A stretch of 64,000 nt of DNA, from NCBI RefSeq assembly GCF_018304945.1, contig NZ_JAGQEE010000013.1, positions 16,735-80,734 of the forward strand, given 5' to 3'. Positions 25,934 to 34,580 of this stretch are shown in pieces (position 1 is the stretch's first letter; every line of letters begins with the position of its first letter). This DNA comes from Collimonas humicola (GTDB lineage Bacteria > Pseudomonadota > Gammaproteobacteria > Burkholderiales > Burkholderiaceae_D). Below the pieces are notes generated by a model. It was given only the letters and a program-made list of their open reading frames with translations, was not told the DNA's origin and searched no databases. Position numbers and translations under genes: made by a program.

Positions 25934-27307
25934 TCAGGCCACCATCACATCCTGTGTAAATTCCAGGATGATGAATTCCGCCGGGCGCACCGCCGCCATG
26001 CCAATCTTCACGATCATTTTTCCTTCGGCAATATCGGCGTCGGTCATGGTGATGTCTTTGCCGATGGCGACGAAATAAGCTTCTTCCTGGGTCGCACCGG
26101 CCAGTGCGCCATCGCGCCAGATGCCATAAAGATAGTTGTCGACGGCTGCACGCACGGCTTCCCAGGTCGACTGGCTGTTCGGCTCGAAAATAGCAAAGCG
26201 CATTGCGGCCTTGATATCGCGTTCGGCGGCATTGAATAGGCGTCGGACCGGAATATACAGCCAAGTGGGCGTTTCTTGCGGCACCATGGTGCGTGCCCCC
26301 CAGATTACGGCGCCACGGTCACTGAAATAACGGATCTGGTTGATGCCCTTGCTAACATCAATCGGTGTGGTCGATCCGCCTCTTTCAGAATGATCGTAAA
26401 GTCCTCTCACCCCGCTGAGGGTGATATTCGCGGGCGCCTTCCAGACGCCGCGCTCGCGGTCAGTCTTGCAATAGGCGCCGGCCACGGCGGGGGTAGCGCG
26501 CAAATAAACCGGTCCAGCTTCATTCTTAACAAATGCATCAATTGCGGCGCTGACGGCAGCGTACTCCGCCTTTTCCTCTTCTGACGGGTCACTTTCAATC
26601 AAACTGAATAAGGTCTTGTTTTGACCTTCTCCTATATAGATGTACTTATCATCCGGGCGTGGGCTGTAAGCGGTTTGCAAGGCAGGAAAATAAACCGCGG
26701 TGTGTTGCTCGGGAGTGCTTGGACGGGTCTCGCCATCAATACTATCGGCCAGCAGGAAATAGCCTTCGCCACGATTCAGAAGTCCGCTGAGTGCGTTATA
26801 CATAGCTTCATCGCTACTGGTCGCCTCGCACAGACAGATCAGGGAAATGTCCGGGCAGCGAGCGATCTTGGTCTCCATCGCCAGATGCTCTGTGTCGTCT
26901 CCACGATTATGCACCGACAGTATGTAGCATGGGCCGCCACCATTCTCAAAATAGTGACGCACCGACAGGGAGCCAAGGTGCGCCGTATACGTGACGGTAT
27001 ATTCATCCGGCGCTAAAACGCGCGTTACCGCATTCGCGCCACCTTTCTTCTTAGATTTTACGTCCTGCTCAAGGTCTCCGCCTTTCAGCACCGCTCTCAT
27101 ATTCGCCGAATCGCCGTACTTCTTGGTGAAGTCAAGCCAGTTTTCGACGCGAAGACATGCCGCATTATCCACCACACTGCCGTTCAGTGTGCGAAACTGC
27201 CCAATAAATACCGGAATGGCGGTCGCGCCTGCAGGTATGGAAAGCAGCAGGCTATTCACTTCTTCGACATAGACGCCGGGACTGAGATTCGAGGTTGAAA
27301 TTGGCAT
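25934..27307 (-). CDS. Contractile sheath protein 2 (Afp3-like)
   Basis: The 457-aa protein starts MPISTSNLSPGVYVEEVNS and carries full sheath domains: SLSVRHYFENGGGPCYIL, AVAGAYCKTDRERGVWKAP, RGAVIWGARTM and the C-terminal handshake strand AEFIILEFTQDV. It is the closest relative of the sheath part of the propeller fusion at 18789-21440, which therefore arose by duplication. A 127-bp gap separates it from sheath 3. Confidence 0.9.
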   Translation of the reverse strand: MPISTSNLSPGVYVEEVNSLLLSIPAGATAIPVFIGQFRTLNGSVVDNAACLRVENWLDFTKKYGDSANMRAVLKGGDLEQDVKSKKKGGANAVTRVLAPDEYTVTYTAHLGSLSVRHYFENGGGPCYILSVHNRGDDTEHLAMETKIARCPDISLICLCEATSSDEAMYNALSGLLNRGEGYFLLADSIDGETRPSTPEQHTAVYFPALQTAYSPRPDDKYIYIGEGQNKTLFSLIESDPSEEEKAEYAAVSAAIDAFVKNEAGPVYLRATPAVAGAYCKTDRERGVWKAPANITLSGVRGLYDHSERGGSTTPIDVSKGINQIRYFSDRGAVIWGARTMVPQETPTWLYIPVRRLFNAAERDIKAAMRFAIFEPNSQSTWEAVRAAVDNYLYGIWRDGALAGATQEEAYFVAIGKDITMTDADIAEGKMIVKIGMAAVRPAEFIILEFTQDVMVA

Positions 27308-27394
27308 GATAGGCTCTTTCAGAAATAAATAGGGTGCGCGATCGGACGATACTTCTACACCGGGCCAGCTGCGGGGCGGTAGGCCTGCATCACG

Positions 27395-28477
27395 TCAGAC
27401 GGTCACCATATCCTGGGTAAATTGCAAGATGATGTATTCAGCAGGTCGAATTGCCGCCAAGCCGATCTTGACGATCATTCGGCCATTGGTGATGTCGTCA
27501 TCGGTCATGGTGACACCCTTGCCGATCTGCACAAAATAAGCTTGCTCCGGCCTGTCGCCAAACAGGCCGCCTTGCCTCCACAATGCATAAAGATAATTGG
27601 AGATGGCCGACCTTACGCGCTCCCAGGTCGGCTGGGTGTTGGGCTCGAACAGGGAAAAGGCAACGGCGCGCTTGACGTCTTTTTCCACGGCATTGAACAG
27701 GCGCCGCACCGGCACGTAAGTCCATTCGCCGCCCGGCACAGCATCGAGCGTACGCGCGCCCCATATCGTCGGCCCGCGGCCAAAATCGCGAATCATATTG
27801 ACAGCCTTGCCGTTCATGTACTGGCCCTGTTCGTCGTCACTGACCTTGTACTTCGGGGTGAGGCCACCTGACAGCACTACGTTTGCAGGGGCTTTCCAGG
27901 CGCCGATCTGACGGTCGACGCTGCAGATCATGCCTGCGACAGCGGCACTGGGGGGGATTTCTGTTTCTGCCCAGGAGGCCTCTAACCATGGGTAATAAGC
28001 GGCAGCGAACGAATTTGTGTCAAGTCCGTCTGTCAAATCGCTAGATTTGTCTGTAAGCGCCTCGTCAGGAGCGTCCAGCACTGCGAACAGGGTGTTCCCG
28101 GATTGACAAAGAATGACTACGTCGCCTTTGATATCTTGTCCGGCCGCAACCAGCATCGTTACGTCATCCAAAGCAGGTACATCGTCCTGTAGCCGATCTG
28201 TCGGCGTGAGGTAGCAATAACCGCCGCCATTGTCGAAATACGTTTTCATTGAAAGATGAAGCACGTTCTCAGCGTCGAACTCGAACTCCTCTGTTGCTGC
28301 GACCGCAGCTTTGGTAAAAGAGAGCCAATCGGCAATCCTGGTAGTTTTTTTTATCAGTGGAGCGTTGGCAGTGTTAAGCGCAAACACCGGGACCGCAGTC
28401 GCACCACTAGCAACCGTGGAAAATTGGCTCTTTATCTCTCTGATGTAAACACCAGGATATTTCGTCTCAACTGCCAT
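27395..28477 (-). CDS. Contractile sheath protein 1 (Afp2-like)
   Basis: The 360-aa protein begins MAVETKYPGVYIREIKS and has the core sheath motifs KTYFDNGGGYCYL, IGAWKAPANVV, PTIWGARTLD and the C-terminal AEYIILQFTQDM. The start ATG at 28477 follows a purine-rich site; 23 upstream codons lack family similarity. As the shortest sheath paralogue and the one beside tube 1 it should be the main trunk subunit. Confidence 0.9.
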   Translation of the reverse strand: MAVETKYPGVYIREIKSQFSTVASGATAVPVFALNTANAPLIKKTTRIADWLSFTKAAVAATEEFEFDAENVLHLSMKTYFDNGGGYCYLTPTDRLQDDVPALDDVTMLVAAGQDIKGDVVILCQSGNTLFAVLDAPDEALTDKSSDLTDGLDTNSFAAAYYPWLEASWAETEIPPSAAVAGMICSVDRQIGAWKAPANVVLSGGLTPKYKVSDDEQGQYMNGKAVNMIRDFGRGPTIWGARTLDAVPGGEWTYVPVRRLFNAVEKDVKRAVAFSLFEPNTQPTWERVRSAISNYLYALWRQGGLFGDRPEQAYFVQIGKGVTMTDDDITNGRMIVKIGLAAIRPAEYIILQFTQDMVTV

Positions 28478-28565
28478 TGCAGCCTCCGTTCGTGTAGATA
28501 ACCTAGCGTCATCACAGCATGAGCCGAAGCTGCACGCCGGAACCAAGAATCAGCGACTCTTTCTT

Positions 28566-29015
28566 TTAGTGCCATTCCAGAGAAAATCCATCTGCCGAGA
28601 GAGTCACTTCTTCAATCGCGATTTCATTGCTGCTGGCATCTAAATTAGGTGCGGAAATTGCCGTCGGAAAGCAATTGCGCACGTTCCACGTCATGAAAAG
28701 GACGGTGCCGGCTTCATTGGTCAAACTGATCGAGATATCTTTTTTGTCGATCAGGTTGCCGGAGCCCCCTGTCAGCCATTTCCACAGCTGGCTTTGCGCG
28801 GGTACGATCCCTCGGGTGAGGGTGAGATCGACGTCGCCCAATTTTCCCGGCATGAGGAAACGCCCCCCCATGCCATCACGATAATCGATTTTGTCGCGGG
28901 AATGCTTCAGGCCGCTGACTTTGCTGAAAGCCATCATCTCTTCGCCGACGGCCACTCGAAAGGAATAGGTAGGGATTGGATAGTGCTTGGCAATTTCATC
29001 ACTCGTCACAGCCAT
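28566..29015 (-). CDS. Inner tube protein 1 (gp19-like, Afp1-like)
   Basis: The 149-aa protein is the main tube subunit: YSFRVAVGEEMMAFSKVSGL, KIDYRDGMGG, MPGKLGDVDLTLTRGIV and WNVRNCFPTAISAP all match the family. It is first in the operon and has a strong ribosome site (TTAAGGAGTAATAAA-ATG). The promoter region lies about 270-360 bp upstream. Confidence 0.92.
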   Translation of the reverse strand: MAVTSDEIAKHYPIPTYSFRVAVGEEMMAFSKVSGLKHSRDKIDYRDGMGGRFLMPGKLGDVDLTLTRGIVPAQSQLWKWLTGGSGNLIDKKDISISLTNEAGTVLFMTWNVRNCFPTAISAPNLDASSNEIAIEEVTLSADGFSLEWH

Positions 29016-29280
29016 TTTATTACTCCTTAACAGGTGGCCGAGCTATCAAGCAGGCCGTTTCAGGAAAATCGACACTGCAGGAATCAGAGAATCGTTGCAA
29101 CCAGATTTCCGGTTCACCAGCCATCGATTAGGGAGCTGCTACAACAAACACCTATATCATTAAAAAAATCAGAAAATTTCTTAAAGGATGATTTCGTCGC
29201 TACCAGTGTTCCGCGACATTAAAGTTAGATTTAACAACGAAGCATCGCATCCTTGCGACATAAATATTTGCCTCGGTTAA

Positions 29281-29399
29281 GCATAACTTTAAAGATGATT
29301 TTGAAAAAAATTAAAGATTTTTTAAATATCTTTATATGAAATCAAATGACTTTTTTGGTGTTCTTTATAAGTGCTTCATAAGTGCTTCATAAGTGATGC
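29281..29399 (-). promoter_or_regulatory. Upstream control region of the eCIS operon
   Basis: Read on the minus strand, 29376 to 29281 is a very AT-rich block that recurs, about three-quarters identical, at 63894-63990. Exactly shared stretches include AAGCACTTATAAAGAACAC and TCTTTAATTTTTTTC. Upstream of it, 29367-29399 holds three 11-bp direct repeats (ATAAGTGCTTC twice, then ATAAGTGATGC), a spacing of one helical turn. I infer a regulator-binding array next to the promoter and a conserved regulatory element. Confidence 0.65.
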
Positions 29400-29586
29400 T
29401 GTCTTGAGATAGCGAGATAGCCCTCGTTAATATACATACCTCGATTCTCGGGGGTGTTGGCCAGCCAGGGCCGGCATGATTGCTGCCCCCAGTCGTCCAT
29501 GATCCGGGAGGGTGTTGTCACTAGACCTGGTGGGTGGCTGATGATCGCTGATAGGGACGTGGTCCGGAGAATACCCGTCACCGCCC

Positions 29587-29615
29587 AGGCTCGCCTCGGT
29601 TAGCGAGGCGAGCCT
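29587..29615. repeat. Perfect 12-bp inverted repeat
   Basis: AGGCTCGCCTCG and CGAGGCGAGCCT flank a 5-nt loop. It lies just upstream of the IS110 remnant and could be a terminator without T run, or part of that element's structured RNA. Confidence 0.5.
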
Positions 29616-29654
29616 GACAAACCGACTCAGCAAGCTTGCACCGCGCATCGGAAA

Positions 29655-30209
29655 AACTTTGGCGCGTGAAGTATTCCAAGCACTTTCAGAGCAAACGGTC
29701 GTGGTACAAAGAACCAACGCCGCCACAGTTGTGTTGCCACGCTTGGCGCATCAGCTTGCCGGACTGCGTGGTCAACGTGAGGAAGTCGCCATCGCGGTTG
29801 AAGGCTTGGTTCAAGCTCACCCTCTTTACTCGGTCCTGACCAGCATACCAGGAGTCGGCGTCAGGACGGCAACGAGACTCCTGACTGAAGTCGCCACCAG
29901 GCATTTGCGTCACACGCACACCTCGCGGCTTATGCAGGGTTGGCGCCCGTCACGCGCCGATCCGGCTCGTCGATTCGCGGCGAGCACCCATCCCGCTGTG
30001 AAAATAAAGTGCTCAAACGCACGCTGCTCTTCTCGGCCTTCGCCGCGCTTCGCGATTCGGTCTCACGTACCGACTACGCCCGAAAGATCAGCCAAGGAAA
30101 ACGACACAATCAAGTCCTGATCGCTCTTGCCCGCCGGCGTTGTGATGTGCTTTACGCAATGATGCGCGACGGGACACATTATTTCCCCGCACAGCTTGCA
30201 AGCGCTTGA
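29655..30209 (+). pseudogene. IS110-family transposase remnant, frameshifted
   Basis: The C-terminal half of an IS110 transposase is readable: HPLYSVLTSIPGVGVRTATR, then after a frame change near 29895 HLAAYAGLAPVTRRSGSSIRG, then RTDYARKISQGKRHNQVLIA to a stop at 30209. The N-terminal DEDD domain is missing. A related remnant in the opposite direction lies at 37714-38160. Confidence 0.75.
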
Positions 30210-30224
30210 CGAACCCGATACCGG

Positions 30225-30553
30225 ACCTATGTGCTCGATAGCTTGCTCTACCACGAGTCAGATTTACGCATTGAATAGCACTACACCGATACTGCCGGTT
30301 TCACCGACCACGTTTTGCTCTGATGCGCCTACTGGGATTCCGCTTCGCTCCGCGCATCCGCGACCTGGGCGACACAAAGTTGTATATTCCGGGCGTTATA
30401 GCGGACTATCCTGGCTTGAAAGCCATGATCGGCGGTACCCTGAATATCAAGCACCTGCGCGCGCACTGGGACGAGATCCTTCGCCCGGCGGCATCAATTA
30501 AGCACGCACCGTCACCGTCACCGTCGCTCATGCTGCGCAAACTGGGCAGTTAA
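30225..30553 (+). pseudogene. Tn3-family transposase fragment
   Basis: The sequence [40 protein letters not shown] and LMLRKLGS is typical of the Tn3 transposase catalytic domain. The segment before it ([15 protein letters not shown], then a stop and frame change) belongs to the same protein. Only about 110 of 1000 residues remain. Confidence 0.75.
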
Positions 30554-30851
30554 GCGCCCACAGATATTGCACATGCTTTCTGAAGTTCGGTAATTTGATG
30601 TCGGCGTTCATAGCACTGGGCTGCAAGCGCATTTGTGTGATTGTGCGGCGGGACGATAACGCGTCTTAAGATTCCGGGAGTAGACCTTGGGTGCACAGTA
30701 GTGATCGGGAGGAGAAAAACCTTCGCATTTCCTCGCTGGCGATAGTGACCTGCCTGGTGATTTTCGGACCATCACTAATGCTTGATTCGACATGAATGAT
30801 CTGCTTGGTCGATAAAAAAGGAGCCGGTGTATCACTACCCCGGCCCGGCCG

Positions 30852-31313
30852 TTACTTGGCTTTAGCGTTACTGACCAAACGTTGATTCGTTGAATCGTAC
30901 CTCACCGATGCATCATTGGGAGATTTAAGCACTTGAAACCTGGCATTCACGATGACATCCATCAGTTGTTCAATGATGTCGCCGAACGTTGTATCCTGCT
31001 GCCTTGCCAGTCGTCGTAGTTTTTTGTGATGCTTTTCGCTGATGACAGCAATGATCTTCACGTCGCCCGCCAGTACAAGTTCATCTTTTGCAATGCATAA
31101 CCAGTAGATAGCGACGCAAGCGATAGCGCCAAGCACGAAAACCTGAAACTCTGCTGCCGACCGCCGAGTATCGCGCCATAGCTCTGCTCCGGCTATCAGG
31201 CTTGCTAGAAGTATACCAAACCAAATAATCGCGATTAATCGCTGAATGTTTCTTGGTCTCCCAGCATCGTCATACAAGAAACGCCTTCGGATTAGTTGTC
31301 GGAATTCTTTCAT
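30852..31313 (-). CDS. Membrane protein with possible ribbon-helix-helix C-terminus
   Basis: The 153-aa protein has two likely membrane segments (about 24-45, LIAIIWFGILLASLIAGAEL, and 57-77, FQVFVLGAIACVAIYWLCIA). Residues 85-120 (KIIAVISEKHHKKLRRLARQ, then QDTTFGDIIEQLMDVIV) have the strand-helix-turn-helix pattern of ribbon-helix-helix DNA-binding domains. A membrane-anchored RHH protein would be unusual. I do not recognise the whole protein. It stands alone with no clear operon. Confidence 0.6.
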   Translation of the reverse strand: MKEFRQLIRRRFLYDDAGRPRNIQRLIAIIWFGILLASLIAGAELWRDTRRSAAEFQVFVLGAIACVAIYWLCIAKDELVLAGDVKIIAVISEKHHKKLRRLARQQDTTFGDIIEQLMDVIVNARFQVLKSPNDASVRYDSTNQRLVSNAKAK

Positions 31314-31507
31314 ATCACTCCCCTTTCACAGATCAGGGGACCATAGCGCCCAAAGAACGACTCGAACAGATTGCAAAAGAATTATCTAACGTGCGTCGCA
31401 TCCCCCGCGTAACCAACCTAGTACATTTCCGTATGAAAACAATGGTGTATTTTCTATGTTATGTCTATGACCATGAAAAGCGGAATGTATCCAAGCAGAT
31501 CATATGA

Positions 31508-32589
31508 CGCAATTTAGGCGCTAGCCTGTGTCCGGCTATGTAGGGGCAAGATCAATTGGTGGGGCGATCCATGTGAGTGCCGTTTCCCACCGACGCGTAC
31601 GGGCATTCTTCGTCGTAGCGTGATGTCCGACACGGTGAATCACCGCCTGCCCTACCTCGGCTCGGCAACTGGTGTCCGCCTAGCCTATTCGATGCGCTCA
31701 AACGTCGCCATGTTGGTGGCGGCCGCGTCGGATATTACAGAGTGTCACCGCCCGCTACATGACCGTTCTGCATCGCTCCCTTCCTGTGCCATATCGTCAC
31801 GTACCAACAACTCGGCCAGATAGTCATGTTCGGACGACTCTGGATGCGAGGCACTAGGCAGGTCTAGCTTGCCCCAGGTAGTCCGTGGCTCCGGATCCAG
31901 CGCCGTGCCGCTCTGGTGTTGCGCGCGGTAGAACGATGTGAAACGGCCTACCATGAACTGCCTCTTCGACCAACGCAAGCACAGCACCTGATGCAGATCA
32001 CCTTGATTCACCTGTCCGCCAGCGAAAGGCGTTCCGGAATCGTCCCAGCGCACTCACACGCTGTCGCCGATGGGCACAACGCCTACGATACCTCGAAAAA
32101 CACCGTCAAGCCGCCGTAGATCGCACTCAGGTCCACCCCGTAGAATGTCGCATTGTGATCGTTTCATGGAATACGCACCGTCTCCTGAATCGATCGCGAG
32201 GCCAGTTTTTCCAGATATGCCGCGGGGGCATAACATGTCAACACGCGGCTATTGAGTAGTGTGTCTTGATCTTGATCGGGACAGTCGCGAAAGGCGTCGC
32301 GTTGCTCCTTAGCGGGTTGTACGCGCAATCGATTTCATATCGCGCAGCAGAATCCGCAATGCCAGCTCGACCGCAGGAGGTATTCACAGCCTATGATAGT
32401 AATATTAAAGAAAAATCTTGTAACCTGTTAAAAATGACAGGAGAAATCCGTTGTCCAATAGCCTATCTTGAGCGAGATACTATGCGTGGTTCGGTGCAGG
32501 CACAGAGGGGGCGTCGACATGTGGCTTCCGCAGCTGGCAGCTATGGATATGCAGAATCAATATCTATTTGGATAATAAGGAGGTGTCAC
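31508..32589. other. Long stretch without a recognisable gene
   Basis: About 1.1 kb between the membrane protein and the amylase gene. Open frames on both strands are short and none resembles a known family; it may be a decayed gene or IS. The last 20 bases hold the amylase ribosome site (AATAAGGAGGTGTCAC). Confidence 0.5.
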
Positions 32590-34245
32590 ATGGTTTCACG
32601 CCACTTATTGATCAACGGCGCGTTTTTTTTTCTGATCGCGTCGTTCGCGCTGATAATCGCGCCACGGACTGCCTACGCAGAGAAAAGTCCTGGAGGTGTC
32701 CGATATGGCGACGGGAATGAAATTATTTTGCAGGGATTTCATTGGAATTCCGCGCGAGCTTCACCACCATGGTATGACACCTTGAAACAGATGGCGCCAA
32801 CCGTGGCCGCAGATGGATTTACCGCAATATGGATGCCACCGCCATGGCGTGACGACTCCTACTGGAAAGATGACAAGACCGGCGCCTCCGGCGGCGGTGA
32901 AGGTTATTTCTGGCGTGATTTCGACAAAAATAGCCACTACGGCACGGATTTCCAACTGCAACAAGCGGCGCAAGCATTGACGGCGGCGCGTATCAAAATC
33001 ATTTATGACATTGTTCCCAATCACCGCGATCGTCAATACCCCATGGATGCGCTACCCAAGGATGGTAAGGTCTGGCGCAGCGATTGCGCTCCCGTTGCGA
33101 ATGGAGCGAACGATTGCGATGACGGTGATCCCTTCATGAGCGGGGATGCTGACTTGAATATTGCCAACCCGTTGATCGCCAATCTGTTCAAGGATGAACT
33201 AATTCGACTGCGTGATCGCTACGGTGCAGGCGGGTTTCGATTTGACTACGTGCGCGGCTATGCACCGGAGCATGTGCAGAGCTGGATGACCGACACACTG
33301 GATAGCGGCTTCTGTGTCGGCGAGCTCTGGAAAGCCCCCAATGAATACCCCACAAGCGATCCGCGCAGCAAAGCCAGTTGGCAAGATGTGCTGAAAGATT
33401 GGTCGGACCACTCCGGCTGCGGCATCTTCGACTTTGCGCTTAAGGAGCGCATGCAAAATGGTTCCATCAGCGATTGGCGTCAGGGCCTGAACGGTAATCC
33501 TGAAATTCGTTGGCGCGAAGTGGCAGTCACGTTCGTCGATAACCACGATACAGGCTATTCGCCGGCGCCGCCTAGTAACGGCCAACATCATTGGGTCTTG
33601 CCTGACAAGCTGGTCAAGCAGGCCTATACCTACATTTTGTTAAGCCCCGGCACACCGACGGTTTATTGGCCCCACATGTATAACGGGACACAACACGACT
33701 ACCTGCGCCTACTGATCCAGGCGCGTCGTCAAGCGGGGATTCGGTCCGACTCGGAAATCCAGTTCAGCAATGGCTACGGCGGTCTAGTGGCAATCGTCAA
33801 GGGAAGTCAACAACAGCTCGTCATTGCTCTGGATTCAACGCTCGCAGATCCGAGCCAGGTTGCTAACGGGGTAACGACGCCAGCAGTCACGTTCGATAGT
33901 AGCGACGGCAGCCACATCCGCGTTTGGCGTAGTGGTCCGGCCAACGCCAAGACCACGATTCAGTTCCAATGCGATAAGGGTATCACCCAGCAAGGAGATA
34001 GCGTTTATGTGGTGGGAAGTGCCAGCGAATTGGGAAATTGGGATCCGGCCAAAGCTGTACGCCTGACGGACGTCAGCGCTTATCCTACCTGGAAAGGTAG
34101 CGTCGAGCTTCCCACCATGCAAGATGTCGCGTGGAAATGTATCGTGCGCAACGAAAATGACCCAACCCAAGTCAAGCTCTGGCAGGCGGGAACCAATAAC
34201 GAGCTGATCGTCGTTACAGGAACGCCGGCCAAGGGTAGCTTTTAG
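32590..34245 (+). CDS. Secreted GH13 alpha-amylase with CBM20 starch-binding domain (maltotetraose-type)
   Basis: The 551-aa protein has a signal peptide (AFFFLIASFALIIAPRTAYA then EK). The GH13 motifs are present: DIVPNH, GFRFDYVRGY with the nucleophile Asp, GELW with the acid Glu, and FVDNHD. The overall sequence, starting VRYGDGNEIILQGFHWNS, resembles maltotetraose-forming exo-amylases of Pseudomonas. The last 100 residues are a CBM20 (VYVVGSASELGNWDPAKAVR). The ATG at 32590 has a perfect ribosome site. It would degrade starch or glycogen outside the cell. It is a single gene. Confidence 0.88.
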   Translation: MVSRHLLINGAFFFLIASFALIIAPRTAYAEKSPGGVRYGDGNEIILQGFHWNSARASPPWYDTLKQMAPTVAADGFTAIWMPPPWRDDSYWKDDKTGASGGGEGYFWRDFDKNSHYGTDFQLQQAAQALTAARIKIIYDIVPNHRDRQYPMDALPKDGKVWRSDCAPVANGANDCDDGDPFMSGDADLNIANPLIANLFKDELIRLRDRYGAGGFRFDYVRGYAPEHVQSWMTDTLDSGFCVGELWKAPNEYPTSDPRSKASWQDVLKDWSDHSGCGIFDFALKERMQNGSISDWRQGLNGNPEIRWREVAVTFVDNHDTGYSPAPPSNGQHHWVLPDKLVKQAYTYILLSPGTPTVYWPHMYNGTQHDYLRLLIQARRQAGIRSDSEIQFSNGYGGLVAIVKGSQQQLVIALDSTLADPSQVANGVTTPAVTFDSSDGSHIRVWRSGPANAKTTIQFQCDKGITQQGDSVYVVGSASELGNWDPAKAVRLTDVSAYPTWKGSVELPTMQDVAWKCIVRNENDPTQVKLWQAGTNNELIVVTGTPAKGSF

Positions 34246-34580
34246 CATACCTGGCGATGGTGTCGCCCGACAAGGCTGCACGGCGATAACGCGCATCCTC
34301 CGCACCTTAGGCGAGCTGTTTAAGCACCTCTGTCAAACCGGGTAACCCCACCCTTTGGCAAGGCCTTACTGTCCGATCAAGTCGGAACTACTACAAGTTA
34401 TTCTTGGATGAAAAAACCCTCAAATGCAAGTCGGACCAGTTTGAAATTCAGGTCACGACACCTAGACTATAAAAAATTCTATGTCAACAGACGATGTTGC
34501 ATCCGCTACCACAATTGATGTCCGAAAGCGGATAGTTAATGTTTTCATTTAGGGCCGCCCTATTTTGATACGGGTAACTA

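Noticed and set aside
31253..31507. 84-codon plus-strand frame upstream of position 31508
   Set aside because: It overlaps the start of the membrane protein gene, has no clear ribosome site and only a weak, local BON-like resemblance.
31745..32236. Minus-strand frames that might be one gene with an in-frame stop
   Set aside because: Composition is not clearly coding and I could not match any family with confidence.
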